This document shows positions 37,100 to 45,547 of a stretch of 64,000 nt of DNA, in pieces. The position numbers were made by a program, and so were the translations under genes. The notes under the pieces were generated by a model, which was not told where the DNA came from, ran no database searches, and was given only the letters and a program-made list of their open reading frames with translations. This DNA comes from Porphyromonadaceae bacterium W3.11 (lineage in GTDB: Bacteria; Bacteroidota; Bacteroidia; Bacteroidales; Porphyromonadaceae), in contig JAUISX010000002.1 of NCBI GenBank assembly GCA_030434245.1, positions 310,001-374,000 on the forward strand. Reading direction: 5' to 3'. How positions within the stretch are numbered: position 1 is the stretch's first letter; every line of letters starts with the position of its first letter.

Positions 37100-37115
37100 G
37101 ACTTACACACTTTTT
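37100..37115 (-). repeat. IS-end-like inverted repeat, right copy
   Basis: GACTTACACACTTTTT is the reverse complement of 30601-30616. Reading inward (leftward) the similarity continues more weakly to about 37060. It lies 10 bases from the MITE target duplication. Confidence 0.7.
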
Positions 37116-37125
37116 TAGTTACAAT

Positions 37126-37134
37126 AATTACAAA
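37126..37134 (+). repeat. Target-site duplication of the MITE, left
   Basis: AATTACAAA directly abuts the left terminal inverted repeat and is repeated exactly at 37273-37281. Confidence 0.8.
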
Positions 37135-37272
37135 TATTGGTGTCCGATAAACATACTTAACACTTTGATAATCAAAATAGTTTTATGTGCCCCCCCTCTT
37201 CTAATTGTGGGTGTAATAGGCTATAATTCAATTCGTAATATGAACTATTTAGATTTTTATCGAACACCAATA
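37135..37272. mobile_element. MITE-like element, 138 bp
   Basis: The left end TATTGGTGTCCGATAAA (37135-37151) and the right end (37256-37272, reverse complement TATTGGTGTTCGATAAA) match at 16 of 17 bases. A perfect 9-base direct repeat AATTACAAA lies on both sides. The ~100-base interior has no coding capacity and includes a C run near 37190-37197. This is the structure of a miniature inverted-repeat element moved in trans by a transposase. The parent family is not identified; a 9-base duplication occurs in several IS families. Confidence 0.85.
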
Positions 37273-37281
37273 AATTACAAA
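37273..37281 (+). repeat. Target-site duplication of the MITE, right
   Basis: AATTACAAA immediately follows the right terminal inverted repeat and is identical to 37126-37134. Confidence 0.8.
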
Positions 37282-37326
37282 GAACGACACAGAACCCACT
37301 TTTTGGGTGAGTTTCTCAAATACCCC

Positions 37327-37363
37327 GACCTCGTCACAACATCTATAGTGTAGTGACGAGGTC
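37327..37363 (-). terminator. Hairpin ending the fimbrial operon
   Basis: GACCTCGTCAC (37327-37337) pairs perfectly with GTGACGAGGTC (37353-37363). It lies about 60 bases past the stop of the tip gene. No T run follows on the minus strand. Confidence 0.62.
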
Positions 37364-37424
37364 AAGGCATTTCTCATCTATCTTAATTAGATCAGCTCAG
37401 CAGTCCACATAATGAAGGGTTCCT

Positions 37425-40400
37425 CTATCGAGTTATATATTTATTCCAATCTGCTTCTCTGCGATTCGTAAATGGACGCACCATTATTGGTGAACTTCTA
37501 TGCACATCAGCCTGATAACGTTCATTTGTCCTATTGGTCCCAAACCGGAGGAGGATCACTGGATAGTGAGCTTGTGCTAGATATGTGGTGCTCACAGCCC
37601 AAAAGCCTTCTCCAGTACCTGATACTCCATTGCCTGTATATATACTAAAGAGACTGGTTTCGTCACCTGAATATGTATTATATACTTTAATGGAGCCAGC
37701 CTTTGCCCAAACTACAAAGTTAGGCTTGAAGCGGACCATATTGCTTTCATTTTCAAATACTCTGGTAAAACTATAACCTGGGGTAGGTACTGCGAAACCA
37801 TACGGACATGGGTCAAAGACAGTCTTAATAGTAGTACGCATAATATCCCTACGTTGGCCTGCGGTAGATTCATTACCCACCGCAGGACCACCGCCCCAGA
37901 GTCCATAATACCCAAAGGATGAAGAGCCTCCTAGTCCAATGTTTGTATCTAAAGTATTACCGCCTTCTGTAAGCCATTGGTGCCCCCCAACCGAAGCCGC
38001 CATTACCATGGGGTTTTCGATAGATTCTCTCATCGAAATCGTAACTCCTTTACGCAAAGTAAATTTGACCTCTTTCCCGTCATGCCCTACAATCCGAGTA
38101 GGTGCGTTTACTGCATTAATCCATCTTGGGAATGGGTCTTTTCGACCAAATTGATAAGTTAGCCCTACACGCCTATAATTGAAGTCTTGATACCTTAAAC
38201 CATTATCTGACAATGTCTTCCAGTCTATCGGTAACTCAAAGGCTCCCAAATCATATGGCCAAGAGACTACATCTAAACCCCAAACTGTTTCATAATCACT
38301 AATAATACTCCTATCGTAATAAGTTAATGAATTATTGTCTGGATTCGTTTTTGATCCATTATCTGCTGGAATCTGACTAGATCTATATAACATAATATGG
38401 AAACTCCAAAGAAGGGCCTTCTTTCCTTCCTCTGCTGGATCAAGAGAATAGCTTCTCTTATTATCCACTCGATCTTTAATAGAAGAACGAACTCCGAATA
38501 CAAGATTTCCATAATTATTATCTTCATCTTTCCCAGGCAAAAGGAATGCGTATTGCTCTCCACCCGTTTTAATTGTTGTTAACAGTTTGAGAGGAGCAGT
38601 TCCATCCTTTTGAATTGGATTTCTCTCTTTAGTAGACCCCGCCTCTGTAACACTTTTGACATCGGTCCAAAGTACTTCCAATGAGATTTTATCATCCTCT
38701 TCCAATATGTTAAGTTTATTTCTCCTCTTATAGCTCTCCCAGGTCTCACTGGAATTAAGTTTTGCAGTTTGATCGCTACTATCTGAGTATTTACTGTCAG
38801 TGAAGTGTTCAGGGGAGTCAAAATTTAGATCGTAAAAGCTCGCGGCTTTATTAATACGAGATAGTGGTATGAGTACTCCGCTCTTTCCTAAGGTTATAGG
38901 ATATGAGTTTGCCTCTGGTAAAAAAGTGGCACTCACAAAGTCAGAGATAATCATTGTTACTTCGTCTTTATTGTTCCCCGTAAACATTGGGAACTTCCAT
39001 GCGACCGAAGGAAGCGGAGTTCCAGCTACCCACTTCACATGGCCATAGATGATCTTTGGATTATTAATATCATTTGCTACCCTAAAATCCAATGGGGAGC
39101 CTAATCTAGACGTAGATAACTGCTCTTTGACTTTAATCCACTGTCCTATTACATAATTTATATTTTTCTCTGCCCCTTCTTCAAAGTAACTAACGACCAT
39201 TGGCAACTTAGCGTTTCCTTTATCATCAGAATTAACGCTAGTTCTGGCAGCTTCGTCAATGATCTGATTGTCTAGCCATAGGGTATATGGGATATTGCTC
39301 TTGACATAAAAACGGTGCTTTTCCCCATCCATTAAGTAAATACCAGATTCGTTAGTGATGGGAGAGGTTAGTGCCTCATCTTCGTAGAAAACGATGTTGT
39401 ATTCAGTTTGATTAATGGTAAGTTCTGCTTGTGCAGATTCCCCTCCCTGTGTAGCAGTAAATATGTACTTGTTTTGCTTCAGTTCAAAATGATCCTCTTC
39501 ATTGTTCATAGGTGAAGCAGTCACCTCAAACTCAAAGACATTTGCACTGATCTCTTTCGCTTGGGCAAGTGGTGGTAGCTCTTGTCCAGAAGCAGTTCCA
39601 CTTGAAAATAAAAAATGATCACCTGTGTTATTTGCAACATCCGAGATAACAGAGCCAGAATTTACTCGTACATAGAATTTCTTCTTCCCTACCGTGTATG
39701 GGTTGTTGGGAGTGGCTTCTCCTCTCTCATCAAGCTCAATAAACTGTAATGGTTTTATACACTCTTTATCTGAAAATATCTCTATCTTAACATCCAGCGT
39801 ATTAAGTTGCTTAAAAGAAAGGTTCCAGCGCATACGACCTGCTTGAATATAAGTTCCTTCATGGTCGTCACTATTAAGCCATTCTCTTACTTGGTTTGTA
39901 TCCTCAATTACTTCAAACGTGACTAATTTCTCACTCGTTTCTGATGTATCAGAGCCAGTTGATTCAATGGATTTCACTTTAACCCAATCAGGTAGATTTT
40001 TCACCTCAAAACCATCAGGCCAAGATGTCTGAACAGTGGTTGAGACTGTACCTCCTTTCGCCTTATAAAAAGTGAATTCATCGGTCTTCACACCCAACAT
40101 ATATTGGCCGTCATACACGACATTGCTCATCTGTGATTCATCCCACACGAGGACATTATACATAATGTTGGCTGATGGACCCTTCTTTGCATCCTCAAGC
40201 TTTTCAAATCCAAGTCCTCCAATATTCTTAATATCGACCTTGTAGCGATGATTTCTCAAGAGTGGCAGATAGGTGTACTTTGCTGTAGCCTCATCCCCCT
40301 CCTTTTTAAGAAAATCTATACGGAAGTAGGTCACACCTTTTGCATTGCTTCCCACCTCAGTATAGTTCAATTTGACCACGAGATACGGACGATTCATATA

Positions 40401-41402
40401 GTTAGCTTGATCACCAGGTAAAGTCTGAGCACCATTGCTTGCTGATGGCTCAGGGTTATCAGACTCTGGCACGTAAATGACTCTCTTCAGTAAGTTGTTA
40501 TGTGCCGTATAAGTAATATCCTGCTTTCCAGGATCAGATGGTAACGATACCTCTTTCGCTTTAGCCTTACCATCCTCCAATGCATATTTACCAGAGGTAG
40601 GTGCCACTAGTCCTTTTGTAGCTGCATTAAAGAAATAAACTTCATCAATACCCCATTTGACTGTCATTTCTTTCTTACTTTGTGGATCAATAATGGTTGA
40701 TTGTAAGGTTTGCGAGGTTTCGTCAAAATCAGCATCAGTACCAGTATTACCCTTAGCGGTCATATTAAGTCCAACATCAACACGTGCCACAGCTCGTAGC
40801 AGGTTTATCTTACCTATATTAGGTTGAGCTCCTTGATCTTGAGAGATGGTCAGCTGATTTAGTTCTCCCCACATTGGAAGGCCTCCCTCTGCAAAGTCTG
40901 TATCCTTGGTAATCCCAAATTTAAAACTTTTGAGGACATCTGATTTCTTCCCACTAACAATTCTTACTTTTTCCTCTTTTGTTAGATTTGAAAGTAGTAC
41001 AAGAGTAAGCCCTTGCCCCTCCTTAGCAAGTAATGTGATTTTTCCCTTATATGGAGCACTGATGTTAGGTTCTATTTTAATTACTGGAGCATCATAAAGA
41101 TAATTTTCATTATTGTCAAAAACCAGTATTCGTGTGCCATTAAGTCGAAGTTCACTTTCTTTATTTACATCAATTGCGGTTAGAGCTGTCCGCAACATTG
41201 GTGTCTTAAGCGAGTGCGACTCATAGTCCAATGTTATTGAGATTCCATCGGTAATGGTCATTTCTTCGTCATCATCTTCAGACTTTTGTTCTAAGGTAGG
41301 CTCTGAGTGACGGTCAAAGAATGAATCACGGCAGCCGGCTGTAAGCAATATCATCAGGACTGCTAATGCTGCTACTGTGAATTTAAAGTTATTAAATTTC
41401 AT
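37425..41402 (-). CDS. Large fimbrial tip-type lipoprotein (paralogue 2)
   Basis: From ATG 41402 the protein has 1,325 residues (another ATG lies three codons upstream). The lipoprotein Cys is in LLTAGC, about residue 24. The N-terminal fimbrillin-like region has GLPMWGEL, LLRAVARVDVGLNM and TYFRIDFLKKEG, followed by ANIMYNVLVWDESQMSNV. A BACON-like domain and Ig-like repeats occupy the middle (LTINQTEYNIVFYED; IYLMDGEKHRFYVKSNIPY). The C-terminus has the FISUMP-like VFDPCPYGFAVP. It is the last gene of the fimbrial operon, the place of the tip adhesin in Mfa/Fim loci, and is probably the distal subunit. Nearly every block is matched in the gene at 26745-30161. Confidence 0.75.
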   Translation of the reverse strand: MKFNNFKFTVAALAVLMILLTAGCRDSFFDRHSEPTLEQKSEDDDEEMTITDGISITLDYESHSLKTPMLRTALTAIDVNKESELRLNGTRILVFDNNENYLYDAPVIKIEPNISAPYKGKITLLAKEGQGLTLVLLSNLTKEEKVRIVSGKKSDVLKSFKFGITKDTDFAEGGLPMWGELNQLTISQDQGAQPNIGKINLLRAVARVDVGLNMTAKGNTGTDADFDETSQTLQSTIIDPQSKKEMTVKWGIDEVYFFNAATKGLVAPTSGKYALEDGKAKAKEVSLPSDPGKQDITYTAHNNLLKRVIYVPESDNPEPSASNGAQTLPGDQANYMNRPYLVVKLNYTEVGSNAKGVTYFRIDFLKKEGDEATAKYTYLPLLRNHRYKVDIKNIGGLGFEKLEDAKKGPSANIMYNVLVWDESQMSNVVYDGQYMLGVKTDEFTFYKAKGGTVSTTVQTSWPDGFEVKNLPDWVKVKSIESTGSDTSETSEKLVTFEVIEDTNQVREWLNSDDHEGTYIQAGRMRWNLSFKQLNTLDVKIEIFSDKECIKPLQFIELDERGEATPNNPYTVGKKKFYVRVNSGSVISDVANNTGDHFLFSSGTASGQELPPLAQAKEISANVFEFEVTASPMNNEEDHFELKQNKYIFTATQGGESAQAELTINQTEYNIVFYEDEALTSPITNESGIYLMDGEKHRFYVKSNIPYTLWLDNQIIDEAARTSVNSDDKGNAKLPMVVSYFEEGAEKNINYVIGQWIKVKEQLSTSRLGSPLDFRVANDINNPKIIYGHVKWVAGTPLPSVAWKFPMFTGNNKDEVTMIISDFVSATFLPEANSYPITLGKSGVLIPLSRINKAASFYDLNFDSPEHFTDSKYSDSSDQTAKLNSSETWESYKRRNKLNILEEDDKISLEVLWTDVKSVTEAGSTKERNPIQKDGTAPLKLLTTIKTGGEQYAFLLPGKDEDNNYGNLVFGVRSSIKDRVDNKRSYSLDPAEEGKKALLWSFHIMLYRSSQIPADNGSKTNPDNNSLTYYDRSIISDYETVWGLDVVSWPYDLGAFELPIDWKTLSDNGLRYQDFNYRRVGLTYQFGRKDPFPRWINAVNAPTRIVGHDGKEVKFTLRKGVTISMRESIENPMVMAASVGGHQWLTEGGNTLDTNIGLGGSSSFGYYGLWGGGPAVGNESTAGQRRDIMRTTIKTVFDPCPYGFAVPTPGYSFTRVFENESNMVRFKPNFVVWAKAGSIKVYNTYSGDETSLFSIYTGNGVSGTGEGFWAVSTTYLAQAHYPVILLRFGTNRTNERYQADVHRSSPIMVRPFTNRREADWNKYITR

Positions 41403-41489
41403 AGAATACATATGTATTATGTTTATTATATTATCAAAAGGTTAAGTCTGTCTAAGAATAAATCAGGAAATACCACGACCTATAACTTA

Positions 41490-42758
41490 TTACCATGGAA
41501 TATCTACATCTTGGTTCGTCCAATCTATCACATCGTAATCGAGGACGGATAAGTCTCGTCCTTTGAGCTTGGCGTGGACGCGGTATATGGTATTGCGACG
41601 TGTCACGAATTGGGCATCACCAGTCACATCCGGATTAGTTAGCGGGATGAGATAGTAAGTATCTTCACTATCTCCAGGAAAACGAACACCTAGCTTAACT
41701 GAAAGGCATTCCTCCTGATTTGTTGCCCATGTAGCTGGAGCTACATAAGTATATATTTTCTGAGAATCATAATCTGAAACGTATGGTAACAGTCTATTAT
41801 AAAACTTTTGCAAGTAACCACTGGCTTGATAATGTATCCCAATTGTATAGTCGGTGTCTCGAGCTGGGTCAAGAGGTTTTTTGGGGAGTGGTGTAGATAG
41901 GATAGGCGTTGAACTATCGATCCCTGTCACAGTATAGTCTTTCTTTGAAGGCATTACAGTGTAGCTGTTTTGCTCATTTAACAACGTTAGACCAGTTACT
42001 TTTGTCTCTTCTAGAATAGGAGAGAAAAAAATACCCGGTTTATCTTTGTCTACTGTGTCGAGGATAAACTCTACACAAGCATGAACGCGTTCTAGCTTAA
42101 TGTCTGGGATTAGTGTCAATCTGTCGGTTCCGCTCCCCGCCCTATGGTAAGGAACATATAGTTCATGCTGTCCGACCATAGGAAGATACTTCCTATTATA
42201 ACCTTTTAGATTATCTGAGGTGAGAATCATATTCTTTTCCACTAACTGCTCAGGATGTTCAATCATTTTATCATCCTTCATTTTTCGTAAGGCGGATTCA
42301 CTATTAACCAACAATATGAAATTATAGTATCCTGATAGAAGTTCCAATTCCATTGTGAAGGAAGTTGGGCTTCCTGAAGCAATATTCAATGGCCGAATAT
42401 CTAAATTGGGAATCCCAGTAAGAGGGCTAGTCCCAGTATGATAGAAAAAAACCTTATGTGGTTTATCTTCTCCTATTTTATAAACGAAAAGAAAAACATG
42501 ATTAATTGTCCGCTCAAAATCTAAAGAACCCACTTCCTCAGGTGTCCATACAGAATTACCATCAGATTCAACGTTGCCATTAGTACGTGTGGGGGCCCCT
42601 CCAGCTCGGACGTTTGCATTATCAATACTGGCTATGATAGAGACGGGCTGCTCCTTCGTACAAGTAACCTTATCTTCGTCGTATATCTGAGAGCAACCTG
42701 CAACCATTAATATAATGACTAGTGAGGAGAGGTGTTGTATTTTTGATAATAATTTCAT
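41490..42758 (-). CDS. Mfa3-like accessory fimbrial subunit (lipoprotein precursor)
   Basis: The 422-residue protein has a lipoprotein signal with Cys22 (VAGC) and a two-beta-domain fimbrillin architecture. The C-terminal block FVTRRNTIYRVHAKLKGRD followed by VIDWTNQDVDIPW is the terminal strand region typical of fimbrillin accessory proteins. In Porphyromonas gingivalis such accessory subunits link the shaft to the tip. It lies between the Mfa2-like anchor gene (50-base gap) and the large tip gene. A role as accessory subunit is inferred from position and fold. Confidence 0.72.
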   Translation of the reverse strand: MKLLSKIQHLSSLVIILMVAGCSQIYDEDKVTCTKEQPVSIIASIDNANVRAGGAPTRTNGNVESDGNSVWTPEEVGSLDFERTINHVFLFVYKIGEDKPHKVFFYHTGTSPLTGIPNLDIRPLNIASGSPTSFTMELELLSGYYNFILLVNSESALRKMKDDKMIEHPEQLVEKNMILTSDNLKGYNRKYLPMVGQHELYVPYHRAGSGTDRLTLIPDIKLERVHACVEFILDTVDKDKPGIFFSPILEETKVTGLTLLNEQNSYTVMPSKKDYTVTGIDSSTPILSTPLPKKPLDPARDTDYTIGIHYQASGYLQKFYNRLLPYVSDYDSQKIYTYVAPATWATNQEECLSVKLGVRFPGDSEDTYYLIPLTNPDVTGDAQFVTRRNTIYRVHAKLKGRDLSVLDYDVIDWTNQDVDIPW

Positions 42759-42808
42759 TGTATATTTTTTTTGTCTTCTTTCAATCGTGGTCAGAATCTA
42801 TTCTTCAT

Positions 42809-43777
42809 TTATAATGCCACATCTCTGAAGACAAGATTCCATTGATTAATGGTCGCTTTAACAGCCATGTATGTATCCTCTGATTCTTCTGTAGGAGTGA
42901 TATCTAGCACCACCACAAAGTTGTGCTCACATTCCAGATTGATGGGAGAAGTGCCAAACTTACCTTGATACGCAATTAAGTCATCTACTAAGTCGGCACT
43001 GTAGATCACTTTGTCTGTGGTTAGGTCGGTGACCATAAGCTTGATATCCTTATTATGCTCCAGCTTAAGAAGACGGAAGTCCGCTTTGAGGTCACCCTCT
43101 ATCTGCTCAGAATTTGGGGATATATATGTAAAGCGAGTATCCTGGATGGATTCGCCCATGAGGTCGTACTTAGAATTAGCTGCTAAGATCTTTACCGAGT
43201 ACTGGTGTGCTGGGTTTAGCCCGCGAACAGTTAGTCTGACGATATTGGTTAGCTGCTGCATGCGGAAGTCCACAGTGTCGTAGTGGGTTCCTAGGTTCCT
43301 ATAGTCCTTTTGTGTAAGATTCCCATTGATGGGTGTACCAACGTATAAATGTGGCATATCGGCGTTGGCTTGGTCGGCTTGACGCTTAAGTGAGATCATC
43401 ATCTCGCTCTTAGTGGTCTTGCCTGCCTCGAAATCTGAGAAGTCATACTTACTAAGGTCTTCGCCTCCCCATGCTATAAATGAGCTAGTGCCTACATGGA
43501 GATAGTCCGTGATGAGCTGGTAGTCCTTATCTAGCACCACATCTTTTGTGTCCATATTTGTTATGAGCACATCCGATTCATTGAATGCAAAGATGCGAGT
43601 CTCCTTGATCGCCAAGGGATAGGATGGAGCACTCTGACAAGGGGTCTGAGTGTGAAACTTGAAGATCACACCTTGAGGGCACTCAGATAAATCATCAAAT
43701 ATCTTTTTATCACACGACACTGTTCCCAATGCTATCATTAAGAGCATCAGCAGGGATAATTTATTGGAAAACTTCAT
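42809..43777 (-). CDS. FimB/Mfa2 family fimbrial anchor
   Basis: The 322-residue lipoprotein has Cys22 (GTVSC) followed by DKKIFDDLSECPQGVIFKF, a very typical FimB/Mfa2 (DUF1812) start. Its second half includes MPHLYVGTPINGNLTQKDYRN and ends in INQWNLVFRDVAL. Mfa2/FimB proteins sit in the outer membrane, anchor the fimbria at its base and limit its length. Four cysteines (Cys22, Cys33, and later ones in TPCQS and LECEH) leave possible disulfides after lipidation. The gene is 172 bases downstream of the major subunit, separated by two hairpins. Confidence 0.88.
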   Translation of the reverse strand: MKFSNKLSLLMLLMIALGTVSCDKKIFDDLSECPQGVIFKFHTQTPCQSAPSYPLAIKETRIFAFNESDVLITNMDTKDVVLDKDYQLITDYLHVGTSSFIAWGGEDLSKYDFSDFEAGKTTKSEMMISLKRQADQANADMPHLYVGTPINGNLTQKDYRNLGTHYDTVDFRMQQLTNIVRLTVRGLNPAHQYSVKILAANSKYDLMGESIQDTRFTYISPNSEQIEGDLKADFRLLKLEHNKDIKLMVTDLTTDKVIYSADLVDDLIAYQGKFGTSPINLECEHNFVVVLDITPTEESEDTYMAVKATINQWNLVFRDVAL

Positions 43778-43802
43778 TTCTTTAGCACGCTATTCAATTA
43801 TA

Positions 43803-43828
43803 ACCTTATGTATATATACTTATAAGGT
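43803..43828 (-). terminator. Second hairpin in the major subunit-anchor gap
   Basis: ACCTTAT (43803-43809) pairs with ATAAGGT (43822-43828). It is a weak AT-rich stem immediately after the stronger hairpin at 43847-43878 in transcript order. Confidence 0.4.
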
Positions 43829-43846
43829 GTTATTCGTTTGATTTGT

Positions 43847-43878
43847 GGGTATAGGAGCACATTCAAGCTCCTATACCC
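43847..43878 (-). terminator. Strong hairpin downstream of the major fimbrillin
   Basis: GGGTATAGGAGC (43847-43858) and GCTCCTATACCC (43867-43878) form a perfect 12-base stem with an 8-base loop, about 70 bases after the major subunit stop. No T run follows. It could act as a leaky terminator or an mRNA 3'-stabiliser that limits expression of the anchor and accessory genes. Confidence 0.72.
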
Positions 43879-43949
43879 TTGGGGAGGATTACACTCCCTT
43901 CTCTTTTTCTATCATTTCATAATTAGTCATAACGCCCTTTTGAAATTGA

Positions 43950-45455
43950 TTACTTAAGATTTACGTCACGTGTAACCAAGTTCCAAGGAATAACCTCTGC
44001 CTCTACACGCATATAAGTTTCAGACTCCTCAATGTCTGGGTTTTCAGGGTTTTCACCCTCATCTTCACCATCTGGCTTTGGTAGGTTTGGATCATTAGGG
44101 TCAGATGGGTCCCATGGCATACCAAGACCTTGGAATTCAGTAATTTTTAGCAAGTAAATATTGTTACGACGAACATCTGCATTATCAACTAACTTACCTG
44201 TAACATCCATTTGACGATTCCAAAGAGCACGGTAAGCACATTTACCATTTTTATAGGTATAGTACTTTGTGTTATTCTTCTTAGCTGCAGCTTTTGTGTC
44301 ATAAAGAAAACCATCATCAGCACCCTTGTAGAAAGTCATACCTACTGTGATTTCTTCTGTCCTTTCAATAAGCTTTGTTTCATCCTCATTTAGTGTGTAT
44401 AAAACTTTAGGAGTAAAGGTAGCATACACCTTTGCATAAGCCATACGATAGAAACCAAAGTCCTTATTCTCTGGATTAAAGACATCTTTCTTAACAGAGT
44501 TCTCTAGGAAATAGATACCACGTGCAAGTTTAGCAGCATCTTCATCATCAGCAACCTTAATTGCAGCGTAACCACCTAGATTGTCATTACTATTCTCATC
44601 TATGTTTCCTAAGCGAATCAACTTATCCATAACATTTGCTGCTTCTTTAGCGCCTTGGAATTCAGCATAATCATCGATAGCAGATTTAAAGTCTTCATAT
44701 TGGCCGTTAGCACCCATCGTACGTTTACCAGCATTGTTAGCAAAAAGATAAGTAGGAACAGCACCATTTACAGCAGCATAGGTAAGGTCATCAAGTTTAA
44801 TAGATCCCTTGCCATCTTTTGTATCAGATTTTAAATCATCGCCCTTTGCTACCTTACCTTGAACAACGACACGCTCTAAGTCAAACTTAAAGACGTTCTC
44901 ACCTTCAGTCGATCCATTCTTCACAATATTTATATCCTTTTTATCTGCAATAGTCTTTTGAGCTCTTACAGAAGTCATTACAAATGCATCATCTGTAGAA
45001 AGATTTTTAATATCGTCCTTGGCTGAAGCAGCAGTTCCCATAGTATAGGAGTCAGCTAAAGCAATTGCTGGCAATGTTACGCTTCCTTTGTTGATGATCA
45101 AAGCCATAATTTGATTTCCTGCGGTAGTTTTCCAAGGTGCAACCTTGTAAATCTTAGAACCTGTTATAGTTGGCCAGAACTCGCCATCAGTCCCTTCTGA
45201 ATCTACATAAGACCATGACTTATCACCACCAGTGGACAACAAGTATAAGGTTTCAAGCTTACCTTCAGCGTCTCTACCAGCTTCATCGGTTTGAGAAATA
45301 GCTCTTGGTGCGATACTCTTCTCACCAGAGATGTACATCCCTGCATAAGTTGTCCCCTCAGTAGAGTTGTCAGCCTGAGGAGCCTTGTCGTTGTTACAAG
45401 CTGCGAAGCCTAATGCGACGGAACTTGCAAGAATCAAATTAAAAATTCTTTTCAT
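43950..45455 (-). CDS. Mfa1-like major fimbrillin (fimbrial shaft subunit)
   Basis: The 501-residue precursor has a lipoprotein signal with Cys20 (GFAAC) and a ~30-residue leader before Arg51-Ala (SIAPRAISQ), the position at which Porphyromonas fimbrillins are cut by an arginine-specific protease before assembly. The C-terminal part RRNNIYLLKITEFQGLG, a Pro/Asp-rich loop, and the final strand VIPWNLVTRDVNL match Mfa1-type major subunits. It probably assembles by strand exchange into the shaft on the outer membrane. It is flanked by hairpins on both sides and has a long AT-rich leader. The Asp/Pro-rich segment (residues about 455-480) is notably acidic. Confidence 0.85.
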   Translation of the reverse strand: MKRIFNLILASSVALGFAACNNDKAPQADNSTEGTTYAGMYISGEKSIAPRAISQTDEAGRDAEGKLETLYLLSTGGDKSWSYVDSEGTDGEFWPTITGSKIYKVAPWKTTAGNQIMALIINKGSVTLPAIALADSYTMGTAASAKDDIKNLSTDDAFVMTSVRAQKTIADKKDINIVKNGSTEGENVFKFDLERVVVQGKVAKGDDLKSDTKDGKGSIKLDDLTYAAVNGAVPTYLFANNAGKRTMGANGQYEDFKSAIDDYAEFQGAKEAANVMDKLIRLGNIDENSNDNLGGYAAIKVADDEDAAKLARGIYFLENSVKKDVFNPENKDFGFYRMAYAKVYATFTPKVLYTLNEDETKLIERTEEITVGMTFYKGADDGFLYDTKAAAKKNNTKYYTYKNGKCAYRALWNRQMDVTGKLVDNADVRRNNIYLLKITEFQGLGMPWDPSDPNDPNLPKPDGEDEGENPENPDIEESETYMRVEAEVIPWNLVTRDVNLK

Positions 45456-45483
45456 TTTGTTTACTTTTAAAAGTGAATAAAAA

Positions 45484-45520
45484 ATTATTGTTGTTATTAT
45501 TATCGTTATTATCTTTATTA
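45484..45520. repeat. Trinucleotide-like tract in the major fimbrillin leader
   Basis: About 36 bases read as near-continuous DTT triplets on the plus strand (TTATTGTTGTTATTATTATC and onward), i.e. AAY-type triplets in the transcript, about 30-65 bases before the fimbrillin start codon. It may be an unstructured ribosome-loading region. Confidence 0.6.
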
Positions 45521-45536
45521 TCCCAATCGTTTGGGA
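45521..45536 (-). promoter_or_regulatory. Intercistronic hairpin upstream of the major fimbrillin
   Basis: TCCCAA (45521-45526) pairs with TTGGGA (45531-45536), loop TCGT, directly after the stop of the DUF3868/OmpA gene. It could be a processing or partial termination point between the assembly genes and the highly expressed subunit. Confidence 0.5.
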
Positions 45537-45547
45537 ATCAGTGTCCC

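Larger units (their letters stand above)
36833..37424. other. Gene-free interval dense in mobile-element traces
   Basis: This 592-base gap holds the SusC promoter box (36927-36934), the right IS-end-like repeat (37100-37115), a complete MITE (37135-37272, with duplicated target at 37126-37134 and 37273-37281), and the hairpin terminator of the fimbrial operon (37327-37363). Confidence 0.7.
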
